A stretch of 51,864 bases of DNA from Polynucleobacter sp. (GCA_016462905.1 JAEMSI010000010.1:1-51864); one strand, 5' to 3'; shown: positions 34,528 to 42,969, counted from the first letter of the stretch. Numbers and translations are program-made. Notes: a model not told the origin generated them from the letters alone.

Positions 34528-35748
34528 ATGTCTGAACCCTTATTTGGAATAAAAGTACTTGAGATGGGTCAGCTGATTGCTGGCCCCTTTGCCGCCAAGA
34601 CCTTGTCTGATTTCGGCGCCGAAGTGATTAAGATTGAGCCTCCCAAGGTGGGAGACGCTTTACGTAAGTGGCGTTTATTAAAAGACGGCACTTCGATTTG
34701 GTGGCAAGTTCAGTCACGAAACAAACGCTCTTTATCTTTGGATTTAAAGTCGCCTGAAGCTCAAGATATTGTTCGCCGCTTGGTTAAGGAAGTTGATGTC
34801 TTAATTGAAAATTTTCGACCAGGCACTCTAGAAGAGTGGGGTCTTGATCCGATTGATTTACTTAAACTGAATCCACGTTTAATTATTTTGCGTATTAGCG
34901 GTTTTGGCCAAACTGGACCGTATCGGGATAAACCCGGTTTTGGCGTCGTAGCAGAAGCGATGGGCGGTTTACGACATTTAACTGCTGAGCCTGGAAGAGT
35001 GCCGGTTCGAGTAGGGGTTAGCATTGGCGATACATTAGCCTCCTTACACGGCGTCATTGGAATTTTATTAGCCTTACAAGAGCGACATCAAAGTGGCCAA
35101 GGACAAATCATTGATATTGCGCTGTATGAAGCCGTGTTTAATTGCATGGAAAGTTTATTACCCGAGTACAGTGCGTTTGGAGAGGTACGCGAAGCGGCAG
35201 GAAGCGCCTTACCAGGAATCGCACCGTCCAATGCGTATCAATGTCAGGATGGCGGTTATGTATTAGTAGCGGGTAATGGCGATAGTATTTTTAAACGTCT
35301 AATGACAGCGATTGGCCGCGATGATTTAGGTCAGGACCCTGACTTAGTTAGCAACGATGGGCGCGTTAAGCGGGTGAATGAATTGGATGCGGCTATTGGA
35401 GCATGGGCAAAAACAGTTTCAACCAATGAGGCATTAAAAATATTGGACGCAGTTGCTGTGCCAGTTGGCAGAATTTATACGATTGCCGATATTGCTGCTG
35501 ATCCACATTACCGAGCACGTCAGATGATTGAAACTATTCAAATGCGCGATGGTTCTAAGTTAGAGGTTCCTGGGGTTGTACCAAAATTGTCTCGTACTCC
35601 AGGGTCAATTAAAACACTGGCGCCCGAACTCGGGCAGGATACTGAAATTGTTCTGCGAGAATTGGGTTTGAGCGAAGAGCAGATTCGGGTTTTAAAAGAG
35701 AAGGGAATTGCTTTTGCTGATTCTTCACCTGCCTCTAAATTAGTCTAG
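34528..35748 (+). CDS. CaiB/BaiF-family (class III) CoA-transferase
   Basis: A 406-residue CoA-transferase. Catalytic D168 lies in SIGDTL, the aspartate that forms the acyl-anhydride in formyl-CoA transferase, and the N-terminal MGQLIAGPFAAKTLSDFGAE pattern and NKRSLSLDLK are family hallmarks. It moves CoA from a donor such as succinyl-CoA to an organic acid. The next gene, 14 bases on, encodes an HMG-CoA lyase-like enzyme, so the product is probably a 3-hydroxyacyl-CoA that is then cleaved. Confidence 0.9.
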   Translation: MSEPLFGIKVLEMGQLIAGPFAAKTLSDFGAEVIKIEPPKVGDALRKWRLLKDGTSIWWQVQSRNKRSLSLDLKSPEAQDIVRRLVKEVDVLIENFRPGTLEEWGLDPIDLLKLNPRLIILRISGFGQTGPYRDKPGFGVVAEAMGGLRHLTAEPGRVPVRVGVSIGDTLASLHGVIGILLALQERHQSGQGQIIDIALYEAVFNCMESLLPEYSAFGEVREAAGSALPGIAPSNAYQCQDGGYVLVAGNGDSIFKRLMTAIGRDDLGQDPDLVSNDGRVKRVNELDAAIGAWAKTVSTNEALKILDAVAVPVGRIYTIADIAADPHYRARQMIETIQMRDGSKLEVPGVVPKLSRTPGSIKTLAPELGQDTEIVLRELGLSEEQIRVLKEKGIAFADSSPASKLV

Positions 35749-35762
35749 CTCAGCGCACTCTT

Positions 35763-36686
35763 ATGAAAAAACGCATTTACTTTAACGAGGTGGTCACGCG
35801 CGATGGGTTTCAAAGTGAGGCTCAATTTATTCCCACGGAAGAAAAAATTCAATTAATTGATTCGTTGAGTGAATGCGGCTATGCCAAAATTGAAGTCACT
35901 TCCTTTACTTCGCCCAAAGCGATTCCGATGTTGCGTGATGCAGCCGAGGTGATGCAGAGGATAAAACGTAATCCAGATGTGGAGTACACCGTATTAGTCC
36001 CTAATTTAAAAGGCGCCGAACGTGCTTTAGACGCAAAAGCCGACGAAATGAATTTGGTGATGTCTACATCTGAGGCCCACAACTTAGCCAATTTACGCAT
36101 GACCCGCGAACAAAGTGCGCAAGCTTTAGCTGAAGTGATTCGTTTTGTTGGTGATAAAACCCCCATTAATGTTTCGTTGTCGACCAGTTTCGGTTGTCCG
36201 ATGGAAGGCGATGTGCCGATTGAGCAGGTGATGAAATACGCAGCCTATTTTGTTGATTTAGGGGTGCGTGGTTTAACCATTTGTGACACCACCGGTATGG
36301 GCCATCCTGAACAAGTCAGTCGCATGGTTGAGGCCTTGCAGCAACGCTTTATAGATCATCAAAATCTACAACTTACCTTGCATTTTCATAATACCCGTGG
36401 CATGGGCTTAGCTAATGTTTTGGCTGGAGTGCAGGGTGGCATTGTTCGTTTTGATGGTTCTTTAGGGGGCTTGGGCGGATGTCCTTATGCTCCAGGAGCT
36501 ACTGGCAATATTTGCAGTGAAGATGCGATTCATATGCTCGATGCAATGGGACTCGACACCGGCATTCAATTAGAAAAATTATTACCACTGGCGAGGCAAT
36601 TAGCCGATTTGGTAGGGCATTCAGTTCCCGGTCAAGTCCTTAAAGCAGGTCGAATTGGCGATTTACGCCAACGCATTATTCAGTAG
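35763..36686 (+). CDS. HMG-CoA lyase-family aldolase
   Basis: A 307-residue TIM-barrel lyase. R13-D14 in VTRDGFQ, metal ligands H207 and H209 (HFHN) and C240 in the GGLGGCPYAPG loop are all present, matching 3-hydroxy-3-methylglutaryl-CoA lyase chemistry (retro-Claisen cleavage to acetyl-CoA and an oxo acid). Paired with a CoA-transferase instead of the leucine-pathway genes, it may cleave HMG-CoA or an analogue. No Shine-Dalgarno sequence is obvious; coupling to the CoA-transferase is likely. Confidence 0.9.
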   Translation: MKKRIYFNEVVTRDGFQSEAQFIPTEEKIQLIDSLSECGYAKIEVTSFTSPKAIPMLRDAAEVMQRIKRNPDVEYTVLVPNLKGAERALDAKADEMNLVMSTSEAHNLANLRMTREQSAQALAEVIRFVGDKTPINVSLSTSFGCPMEGDVPIEQVMKYAAYFVDLGVRGLTICDTTGMGHPEQVSRMVEALQQRFIDHQNLQLTLHFHNTRGMGLANVLAGVQGGIVRFDGSLGGLGGCPYAPGATGNICSEDAIHMLDAMGLDTGIQLEKLLPLARQLADLVGHSVPGQVLKAGRIGDLRQRIIQ

Positions 36687-36746
36687 ATTTTCTATCAAAA
36701 CCCCCTTTTCCGACCCCTGTATTGGGAGGCCTGATTGGGGTAAATA

Positions 36747-36763
36747 TTAGGGAAAATCCCTAA
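36747..36763. promoter_or_regulatory. 17-bp inverted repeat in the EF-hand upstream region
   Basis: TTAGGGA and TCCCTAA form perfect 7-base arms around AAA. It lies about 140 bases upstream of the EF-hand start. It could be an operator, or a weak terminator for the HMGL-like gene; the following A-run is not a U-tract on the plus strand. Confidence 0.4.
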
Positions 36764-36866
36764 AAAAATGCTGTTTTTTTTGCCTATGAGCCCTTTATTT
36801 TGTTGGCTTGATGGTTAAAAACATCAAATCTGCGAAATGCAAAAAAACTATGGTAAAGTTACTCCC

Positions 36867-36882
36867 TGTGGAATATTCCACA
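36867..36882. promoter_or_regulatory. 16-bp perfect palindrome before the EF-hand gene
   Basis: TGTGGAATATTCCACA is its own reverse complement and ends 8 bases before the AGGAG Shine-Dalgarno sequence. It may be an operator for a dimeric repressor, or fold as a leader hairpin that limits ribosome access. Confidence 0.5.
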
Positions 36883-36902
36883 CTATATATAGGAGATTTA
36901 TC

Positions 36903-37169
36903 TTGAAATTATTAACCGCACTTTTAGTAGTAATCGGTTTGGTGCCAGCAATTGCGATGGCTCAAGCTAAGAGCACTTTGGATGTTTCCAAAGACGGTAA
37001 AGTTACCAAAGCCGACATGATGGCAATGGACACCAACAAAGACGGCAAAGTTACTGCTGCAGAAGCTAAAGCTGCTGGCGTATCTGACGCTGATTTCAAA
37101 AAAGCTGACAAAAACGGCGACGGAATTATCGATTACGCTGAGTGGGAAAAAATCTACGAACCAGGCTAA
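36903..37169 (+). CDS. Exported small EF-hand protein
   Basis: An 88-residue protein starting with TTG at 36903, where AGGAG lies seven bases upstream and the product opens with a clean signal peptide (about 1-20, AIAMAQA). A longer frame to 36837 would put a non-signal extension in front. Two canonical EF loops lie at 43-54 and 69-80, and a degenerate one at 27-38 ends in Asp. It should bind Ca2+ in the periplasm. An intrinsic terminator follows. It is related in design to the four-hand protein at 2561. Confidence 0.83.
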   Translation: MKLLTALLVVIGLVPAIAMAQAKSTLDVSKDGKVTKADMMAMDTNKDGKVTAAEAKAAGVSDADFKKADKNGDGIIDYAEWEKIYEPG

Positions 37170-37192
37170 TTCAAACCTAGCTTGATTTAATG

Positions 37193-37219
37193 AAAACCAC
37201 CTTTCGGGGTGGTTTTTTA
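37193..37219 (+). terminator. Intrinsic terminator after the EF-hand gene
   Basis: A 9-bp stem (AAAACCACC with GGTGGTTTT, loop TTTCGG) runs into a T-tract. It lies 23 bases after the EF-hand stop. The A-tract at its left side may let it also act for the converging PIN gene. Confidence 0.85.
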
Positions 37220-37230
37220 TTACTATTTTT

Positions 37231-37656
37231 TTAAGACCCAGTAAATTCTGGGCAGATTAAAACACCTTCTTTCTCCGCGCGTTTAGCTAGTTTTAATATT
37301 TCTAAATCCTTGGATATTAAAACGGCGGGTTTGTAGGCGTAGGCTAAATTGATAAAGATTTGATCGTCACGGTCTTTGCATTTCCAAGGTGCTTTACCTA
37401 GAGCCTCATCGTCAACTATTCGAGCCCAATTTTGCCATTCTTGCAGGATGATTGCTTGCTGATCCTTGGTTAATTGAAATTGACTGCGGCTAATGACGTC
37501 GGCTAGCTCCAACAGTGTTTTGGGGCTGGCAATCGCCTCAATCTGCTGATTCTTCAACGCTAAATGCAAAGGATGGACATGGGCATCATCGAATACAAAG
37601 AGATCCAGCAAAATATTAGTATCGAGAATGAAGCGTGGCAAATCAACTTGACTCAA
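37231..37656 (-). CDS. PIN-domain ribonuclease-like protein
   Basis: A 141-residue PIN domain of the group annotated as putative toxin component. Acidic active-site residues are D12 (LDTNIL), the Asp pair in KDRDDQIF and the Asp in SKDLEIL. PIN proteins cleave RNA with Mg2+/Mn2+. No antitoxin gene adjoins. Instead the TTG start overlaps the TGA stop of the DMT transporter (TTGA), implying translational coupling. An RNA-processing role outside toxin-antitoxin systems is as likely as a toxin role. Confidence 0.8.
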   Translation of the reverse strand: MSQVDLPRFILDTNILLDLFVFDDAHVHPLHLALKNQQIEAIASPKTLLELADVISRSQFQLTKDQQAIILQEWQNWARIVDDEALGKAPWKCKDRDDQIFINLAYAYKPAVLISKDLEILKLAKRAEKEGVLICPEFTGS

Positions 37657-38576
37657 GGTGTAGCCACCTTATTTTCAGAGTTTGTTTTTTGGTTGACTAG
37701 CAGCACACCAGCAGTTGTGAGTATTAGCCCCAGCAGAAAGTAGGCTGATAGGGTTTCATTAAATAAAAGCCAAGCTAATAAAGCGGTTAATGGTGGCGAT
37801 AAATAAATGAGACTGGTCACTTTAGTTACTTCACCATGCCGGATCAGTAAAAACATCAGACTATTTGCACCGATCGATAGAATCACAATAGACCACAGCA
37901 GGGCACCCATCATGGGAGCGTTCCATTCAACATGGCGCGATTCGAACAGGAAGGCCAATAGGCAAGCCCCGAGAAAGCTTGCGGCAAACTGAATTACAGA
38001 GCCAATCCGTAAATCAAAATGCGGGCAAAAGCGTTTTTGATAAAAAGTGCCTGCTGTAATAGCCAGCAAGCCTAAGATGCTGAGCAAAACACTTTCAATT
38101 AACAAACCATCTAATTTAATTTTGGTAAACAAAACTAAGCCAACGCCTAAAAATCCCAGAATTAATCCCAGCCATTGCTTTAAATTAACCCGCTCGGCAA
38201 CAATCGAGGCTAAACAAGCTGTAATGACGGGTTGCAGGCCCACTAAAAGTGCGGTAACCCCAGCAGGCATTCCCAATTTAATTGCTGACCAAACCCCGCC
38301 AATATACAGTAATTGCAATAATAGACCCGAAACTGCAATGTGCAGTATTTGTTTTTTGGGTGGAATCGGAATGCGTAAAAAATAAACGAATGGCAGCATG
38401 CAGAGTAAAACGCCACCAAAGCGAAGGACTAAAAAAGTGAACGGCTCTGAGTAAGGCATCCCATAACGAGCTACGATAAATCCAGTACTCCAAAGCAGAA
38501 TAAATATAGCGCCTGAAATAGCAATAAACCATTGATTAGTTTGATTTGCCTTGAGTGAAGATAAGGTTTTACGCAT
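37653..38576 (-). CDS. EamA/DMT-superfamily transporter
   Basis: A 307-residue inner-membrane protein with about ten hydrophobic helices in two EamA repeats (about 15-145 and 160-295). Conserved features include LLWSTGFIVARYGMPYSEP in the first repeat and a YLSPPLTALLAWLLFNE segment in the second. Such proteins export metabolites or amino acids. Substrate unknown. It is divergent from the DsrE-like gene across 109 bases and overlaps the PIN gene by 4 bases. Confidence 0.9.
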   Translation of the reverse strand: MRKTLSSLKANQTNQWFIAISGAIFILLWSTGFIVARYGMPYSEPFTFLVLRFGGVLLCMLPFVYFLRIPIPPKKQILHIAVSGLLLQLLYIGGVWSAIKLGMPAGVTALLVGLQPVITACLASIVAERVNLKQWLGLILGFLGVGLVLFTKIKLDGLLIESVLLSILGLLAITAGTFYQKRFCPHFDLRIGSVIQFAASFLGACLLAFLFESRHVEWNAPMMGALLWSIVILSIGANSLMFLLIRHGEVTKVTSLIYLSPPLTALLAWLLFNETLSAYFLLGLILTTAGVLLVNQKTNSENKVATP

Positions 38577-38685
38577 AACTTGGCCTAAATGGATGATTGG
38601 CCATAGCCCTAGGCTGTTTTCGTGGAAAGGAGTAAATCATCATAAAATAGATAAACCATCAGCATAAAGGCAAAGTGTTCTCACC

Positions 38686-39117
38686 ATGAAAAAATCATTC
38701 TTTTTATTCGCTCTTGTTTTGCTGGGCTTAGGCTCTCTTGGCATGAGCTCAGTTCAGGCTCAGGGAAGGGTGGTTTACCACATTGATAATGCCGATGAGC
38801 AGGGTTTGAAGGGGTTACGCAATATTCGTAATCATTTGGATGTGGCTCCGAATACTAAGATTATCGTGGTTACTCATGCTAATGGGGTTGATTTATTAAT
38901 GGATGGGGCAAAAGATAAGAAGAACAATACCGAGTATGGGCCATTAGTGAGCGCTCTAAAGTCACGCGGGGTGAAATTTGAGGTTTGTGAGATTACTTTA
39001 AAAAATCGTAATTTAAATAAGAATCAATTTGTTTTAGACGCCGATTTCACACCCTCTGGTGTGGTGCGTATCGGCGAACTACAAAATAATGAGCGTTTTG
39101 CTTACATCAAACCTTGA
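38686..39117 (+). CDS. Exported DsrE-family protein
   Basis: A 143-residue protein with signal peptide (about 1-25, SVQAQ) and a DsrE/F-like fold: VVYHIDNADEQGLKGLRNIRNHL opening, KIIVVTHANGVDLLM, then a single Cys in VKFEVCEITL. DsrE-type proteins trap or carry sulfane sulfur on this Cys. Periplasmic members are common near sulfurtransferases; a tandem rhodanese is encoded 5 kb upstream. The following DsbA-like gene is 10 bases away and may share the transcript. Confidence 0.83.
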   Translation: MKKSFFLFALVLLGLGSLGMSSVQAQGRVVYHIDNADEQGLKGLRNIRNHLDVAPNTKIIVVTHANGVDLLMDGAKDKKNNTEYGPLVSALKSRGVKFEVCEITLKNRNLNKNQFVLDADFTPSGVVRIGELQNNERFAYIKP

Positions 39118-39127
39118 TCTTGATTGT

Positions 39128-39820
39128 ATGTCGGGGAATCATAAAACCAGTCCCACGATTCGGGTTGACTTCATTTCGGATATTGCTTGCCCTTGGTGCG
39201 CTGTTGGTTTGGGGCATCTAGAACAGGCGATTGCAAAGATGGACCAGTTGGGCCATGCGGTTGATTTTGAAATTCATTTTTGGCCTTTTGAATTAAATCC
39301 GCAAATGCCGCTTGGTGGTCAGGAAGTGATTGAGCACCTGACAGAAAAATATGGCATGACAGTGGAGCAGGTTAAAGCGAATCAGGCAGTCATTCGAGAG
39401 CGTGCTAAGGCGGCAGGGTTTGCATTTCATCCAGAAGGACGCAAGTGGGTTTACAACACGTTTCATGCGCATCGTTTGCTTCATTGGGCGGGTAAATTAT
39501 TTGGCCTAAAAGCCCAATACCGTTTAAAACGCGAGTTATTAAAAACCTATTTCACGCTGGCAGTGAGCTTAGATGATCCAGAAAATTTATTGGATGCGGT
39601 GGAGCGCGCTGGTTTAGATCGTAAAGCAGCTGCCTTTATTTTGCAGGGGAATCAATATACCGATGAGGTTCGTGAAGCGCAAACTAAGTATCTTCAAATG
39701 GGAGTACATTCGGTACCTACTTTTATATTAAATCATCAGTATTTAATTCAAGGCGCTCAACCTCCTGAAACCTTGGTTGAATCCTTCCAAGGGCTATTAA
39801 AAGAGCAGGCTGGATCCTAG
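39128..39820 (+). CDS. DsbA-family FrnE-like thiol oxidoreductase
   Basis: A 230-residue cytoplasmic protein with thioredoxin fold and inserted helical domain. The active-site motif is CPWC (C21-C24) in SDIACPWCAVG, and the cis-Pro loop is VHSVPTFI. It resembles FrnE/2-hydroxychromene-2-carboxylate isomerase-like proteins. I start at the ATG at 39128, where the fold begins; an in-frame ATG at 39059 lies inside the DsrE-like gene. Likely roles are disulfide exchange or polyketide/aromatic isomerisation; the former is more general. Confidence 0.87.
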   Translation: MSGNHKTSPTIRVDFISDIACPWCAVGLGHLEQAIAKMDQLGHAVDFEIHFWPFELNPQMPLGGQEVIEHLTEKYGMTVEQVKANQAVIRERAKAAGFAFHPEGRKWVYNTFHAHRLLHWAGKLFGLKAQYRLKRELLKTYFTLAVSLDDPENLLDAVERAGLDRKAAAFILQGNQYTDEVREAQTKYLQMGVHSVPTFILNHQYLIQGAQPPETLVESFQGLLKEQAGS

Positions 39821-39828
39821 TATTTAAA

Positions 39829-40272
39829 ATGCCTGCGAATAACGAATGCCCCGTTTGTGGAAATGCTCGACCCTTGCTAGGGATTTGCCCCTTTTGCGAG
39901 ACTAGCGAACCACCTACCGCATTAAACGATGTCACCACGATTAATATTGAACGTGGCAAACCTACCATCGATGATGCCTTGGATCGCCTGACTCAGTATT
40001 TGCGAGCCCTAGAAGATATTGGCGGGATTAAGGCGGTGATTGTGATTCATGGCTATGGCTCATCGGGTAAAGGTGGCGGTATTCGAACTGCTGTTAGGCA
40101 GGCCTTAGACCATGCCTTTTATGCGGATCGTGTCAGTGAGTATTATTTTGGCGAGGATTTGGGTGTTGGATCTTCGGCTTATCATAGCGTTATTAAGCGT
40201 CGACCCAATCTCAAGGATCATTTACGTTTAAAAGCAGGTAATCCTGGAATGACCCTTTTATTACTTGGTTAA
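39829..40272 (+). CDS. Zinc-ribbon Smr-domain protein
   Basis: A 147-residue protein with an N-terminal four-Cys zinc ribbon (C7, C10, C20, C23) and a Smr domain from about 36 to the end, opening INIERGKPTIDDAL and containing the HGYGSSGKGGGIR core loop. Smr domains are DNA or RNA endonuclease/binding modules; the first LDLHG-type motif is INIER here. It starts 8 bases after the DsbA-like stop. It may nick or bind structured nucleic acid; the added ribbon could aid binding. Confidence 0.78.
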   Translation: MPANNECPVCGNARPLLGICPFCETSEPPTALNDVTTINIERGKPTIDDALDRLTQYLRALEDIGGIKAVIVIHGYGSSGKGGGIRTAVRQALDHAFYADRVSEYYFGEDLGVGSSAYHSVIKRRPNLKDHLRLKAGNPGMTLLLLG

Positions 40273-40321
40273 TTACGGATTTATTGGGTCAATCTATTAA
40301 TTCTTTTATTATTCCTCCTAC

Positions 40322-41338
40322 ATGCCTAATTTTTGGCCCAACTGCGGCTATTCTACTCTTCAAGTTAATGCGGATCAGCAATTATTAATTACCGATGATT
40401 TTTTACGCATTTATTTAGCGCGCCCCGAACTTGCTTTAATTCCTGAATCCTGCGTGAATGAGCGTGCAATCCATCAGCGTTTAATCAATAATCCAAGGGC
40501 ATTGATCGATGATGCCGAGCTGGATAAGATGGCAGATCCTGATATTCGAGAAAATTATCGTATTTGGTTTCGCTATCGTTCCAAGCTAATAACGGCATCT
40601 TCTTTAGAGCATTTTTATCTTAGCTTATTTGAGGGTTCCGGAGTTGATGTGCCCCCCTTATTCGTAGCGCAGTTAACTCAAATCTTTTTAAGGCATATTT
40701 TGGGGGAAGAGGTTGATCCTCTTGAAGCTCGCATGGCTGAATTATTTTTTCGTCCCCAAAAAGTTTCTATTTTTGACGAAGGTGCTGTTATGGCGGCAGA
40801 CCACGAGGTGGTTGAACAGCACGCTCAAGCTGAAGAATTTGGCAACATCGTAGATCTGCTGAAAAATAAAAATTTAGCGATGCGAACCTTAGATTTGGAT
40901 GTTTTGAATGCGGATAATGCAGTAGCCTATTGGGATAGAAATGAATCCTACGATTTTGCAATTCAATTAAATTATGATCAAGCGCCCATGGCAGCTTTGT
41001 GTCGAGTTTTGGAAAAATGGTTAGTGCATTTCCTGGGAATTGCCGTCAAAATTACCACTCTTAAAGACATTCACGACCCAAAATGGGTTTGGCATGTTGG
41101 TTTAGATGCCACAGCGACGCAAATTTTGAATGGTCTTTACAACAAAGAGATCGTTGATGAGGCTACTTTGGCTAGGGTGATTGGTTTGCTTCGTCTGGAT
41201 TTTATCGACGAGAGTGCGGTGATGTCGGAGATAAAAGGCAAGCCCGTTTATTTGGGCTTAGCCATCACCGAGGATTCTTTGCTGAAATTAAAACCCCAAA
41301 ATCTGCTTTTTAATCTTCCCTTAGCCAAGAAATCCTAA
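40322..41338 (+). CDS. DUF6352-family protein
   Basis: A 338-residue protein matching DUF6352: FWPNCGYSTL start, LLITDDFLRIYLARPELALI, ADPDIRENYRIWFRYR and FFRPQKVSI segments in order. No catalytic motif is recognisable and the protein appears soluble. The family is widespread in Betaproteobacteria and of unknown function. The leader has CCTCCT just before the ATG instead of a Shine-Dalgarno sequence, so initiation is unusual or coupled. Confidence 0.8.
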   Translation: MPNFWPNCGYSTLQVNADQQLLITDDFLRIYLARPELALIPESCVNERAIHQRLINNPRALIDDAELDKMADPDIRENYRIWFRYRSKLITASSLEHFYLSLFEGSGVDVPPLFVAQLTQIFLRHILGEEVDPLEARMAELFFRPQKVSIFDEGAVMAADHEVVEQHAQAEEFGNIVDLLKNKNLAMRTLDLDVLNADNAVAYWDRNESYDFAIQLNYDQAPMAALCRVLEKWLVHFLGIAVKITTLKDIHDPKWVWHVGLDATATQILNGLYNKEIVDEATLARVIGLLRLDFIDESAVMSEIKGKPVYLGLAITEDSLLKLKPQNLLFNLPLAKKS

Positions 41339-41340
41339 AA

Positions 41341-42354
41341 CTATTCCTTGATATTATTCTGGATTACAAATTTACCCCAGACTCCAATTTGTTTTGCCAC
41401 AAAAGCTTGCGATGCTTCGGGGTTAAGACTTGCAATTGCGATCCCTTGACCTTTTAGTTTCTCTGCAATAGCGGGTGTTTTTAAGACTTTATCTAAAGCC
41501 TTATACATCGCAGTAATAATCGCGGGTGAGATTTTAGAATTACCCGTTATCGCCCACCACGCAGGGGCATCAAACCCAGGATAACCATTCTCAGCGAAGG
41601 TTGGCACATTGGGCATTTCGGGGCTTCTTTTAGCAGTGGTTACTGCAAGAGGAATTAAGCCACCATTCTCAGCATGAGGCTTAATTAAAAATTGTGAGCC
41701 CACCACCAAGGGTACTTGGCCACCAAGTCCGTCTTGAATCATGGGGCCGCCCCCGCGATAGGGGGTGTGTACCCAATCAAAATTACTTTTCTTGGCAAAA
41801 TCGGCGATCGCTAAGTGACCTAAACTACCAATCCCAATTGAGCCGTAATTGAATGATTTTTTAGCTTTTGATTCATTAATCAATTGCTTCATACTCGTAA
41901 TACCCGATTTTTTACTGGCAGCTAAAAGCATTGGTGATGTGCCAATCATATTGATAGTGACAATATCTTTTAAGGTGTCATAGGGCAGACTGTCTTTAAG
42001 CGACGGGTTAACACCATGCGTATCAAATACGACCGCAAAGGTGTAACCGTCAGCGGGAGCACGCAACATAGCGCTTGTTCCAATGACACCCGAAGCACCA
42101 CCAATATTTTCAACAATGACATTTTGTTTTAATTCATTTTGAAGAGCGGGCGCTAAGATGCGTGCAACTTGGTCAACCGATCCTCCAGGGGGGAACACGG
42201 CAATCAGTCGAATCGGTTTTTGGGTGGGCCATGAACCCAAACCTGTTGCATCCTGAGCTTGACTACTTTGCATCCCAAAAAATAGGGTGAAGCATGCAAG
42301 CACAATGAAATGCAAGGGATATGAAAAGAAGTGGCGGCTGTTTTTAAGCGTCAT
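41341..42354 (-). CDS. Bug/TctC-family periplasmic solute-binding protein
   Basis: A 337-residue receptor with signal peptide (about 1-33, SSQAQD) and the Bug motifs WPTQKPIRLIAVFPPGGS, NIGGASGVIG and ADGYTFAV. It is a stand-alone gene on its strand, converging on DUF6352 and divergent from an exported cupin across 120 bases. It binds an organic acid; ligand unknown. Confidence 0.9.
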   Translation of the reverse strand: MTLKNSRHFFSYPLHFIVLACFTLFFGMQSSQAQDATGLGSWPTQKPIRLIAVFPPGGSVDQVARILAPALQNELKQNVIVENIGGASGVIGTSAMLRAPADGYTFAVVFDTHGVNPSLKDSLPYDTLKDIVTINMIGTSPMLLAASKKSGITSMKQLINESKAKKSFNYGSIGIGSLGHLAIADFAKKSNFDWVHTPYRGGGPMIQDGLGGQVPLVVGSQFLIKPHAENGGLIPLAVTTAKRSPEMPNVPTFAENGYPGFDAPAWWAITGNSKISPAIITAMYKALDKVLKTPAIAEKLKGQGIAIASLNPEASQAFVAKQIGVWGKFVIQNNIKE

Positions 42355-42474
42355 ATGAAAATTGTCCCTATTAAGAATTCAGTGTTAGGAATTATTGTAT
42401 GCCTAAACATACTGTACTATTTATTGCTGAGCTGGACCTATTACTCAATTTATATCATTTTTTTGGAGAGAATC

Positions 42475-42954
42475 ATGCAATCCGCAATTTATAAAACAAG
42501 CATTAAAAGCAGTTTATTTTCATTGATTTTAATGCTCTCTATGAGTGTATTCGCGCTAGATCATAATGATGGCAAACAACTCTATGAAGACATTACTGCG
42601 GTTGAGATTCCTAACATCACTCCATCCAAAACGATCTTAGGACAGGATTTTAAATATCCAGCAGGCGTTCCTTTAATTAAAGCCTACAACATTGAGATTC
42701 CCCCTGGAAAGCAAACTACTCTCCATAGACATGCCGTTCCTTTATATGCCTATATCGTTTCAGGTGATTTAGAAGTGGATTATGGCAGCAAGGGCAAGCG
42801 TGTTTTTAAAGCAGGCACATCCTATGTTGAGGCAATCAATTGGTGTCATTTAGGAAAAACCATAGGCAACCAGCCAGTCAAAGTAATTGGTATTTATTTG
42901 GCTCAGGTTAATCCGGATCAAGTTAAACCCGAGACTTGCGCTAAACCAGATTAA
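42475..42954 (+). CDS. Exported cupin-domain protein
   Basis: A 159-residue protein with signal peptide (about 1-27, SVFAL) and a single cupin barrel. The metal motif begins PPGKQTTLHRHAVPLYAYIV (His-x-His then Tyr in place of Glu), and the second His is in NWCHLG. The start is the ATG at 42475 with GGAGAG upstream; a longer frame to 42331 overlaps the Bug gene's 5' end. It may be a periplasmic metal-dependent enzyme or sensor. It is divergent from the Bug receptor, so their substrates may be related. Confidence 0.83.
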   Translation: MQSAIYKTSIKSSLFSLILMLSMSVFALDHNDGKQLYEDITAVEIPNITPSKTILGQDFKYPAGVPLIKAYNIEIPPGKQTTLHRHAVPLYAYIVSGDLEVDYGSKGKRVFKAGTSYVEAINWCHLGKTIGNQPVKVIGIYLAQVNPDQVKPETCAKPD

Positions 42955-42969
42955 TTGAGATTGCCAATC

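Noticed and set aside
37231..37656. A toxin-antitoxin system at the PIN gene
   Set aside because: No small DNA-binding antitoxin gene is adjacent; the neighbour is a membrane transporter.
39059..39127. Upstream extension of the DsbA-like gene
   Set aside because: It overlaps the DsrE-like gene in another frame and lies outside the fold.
42331..42474. Upstream extension of the cupin gene
   Set aside because: It overlaps the Bug gene on the other strand; the ATG at 42475 has a good ribosome site and opens with a signal peptide.
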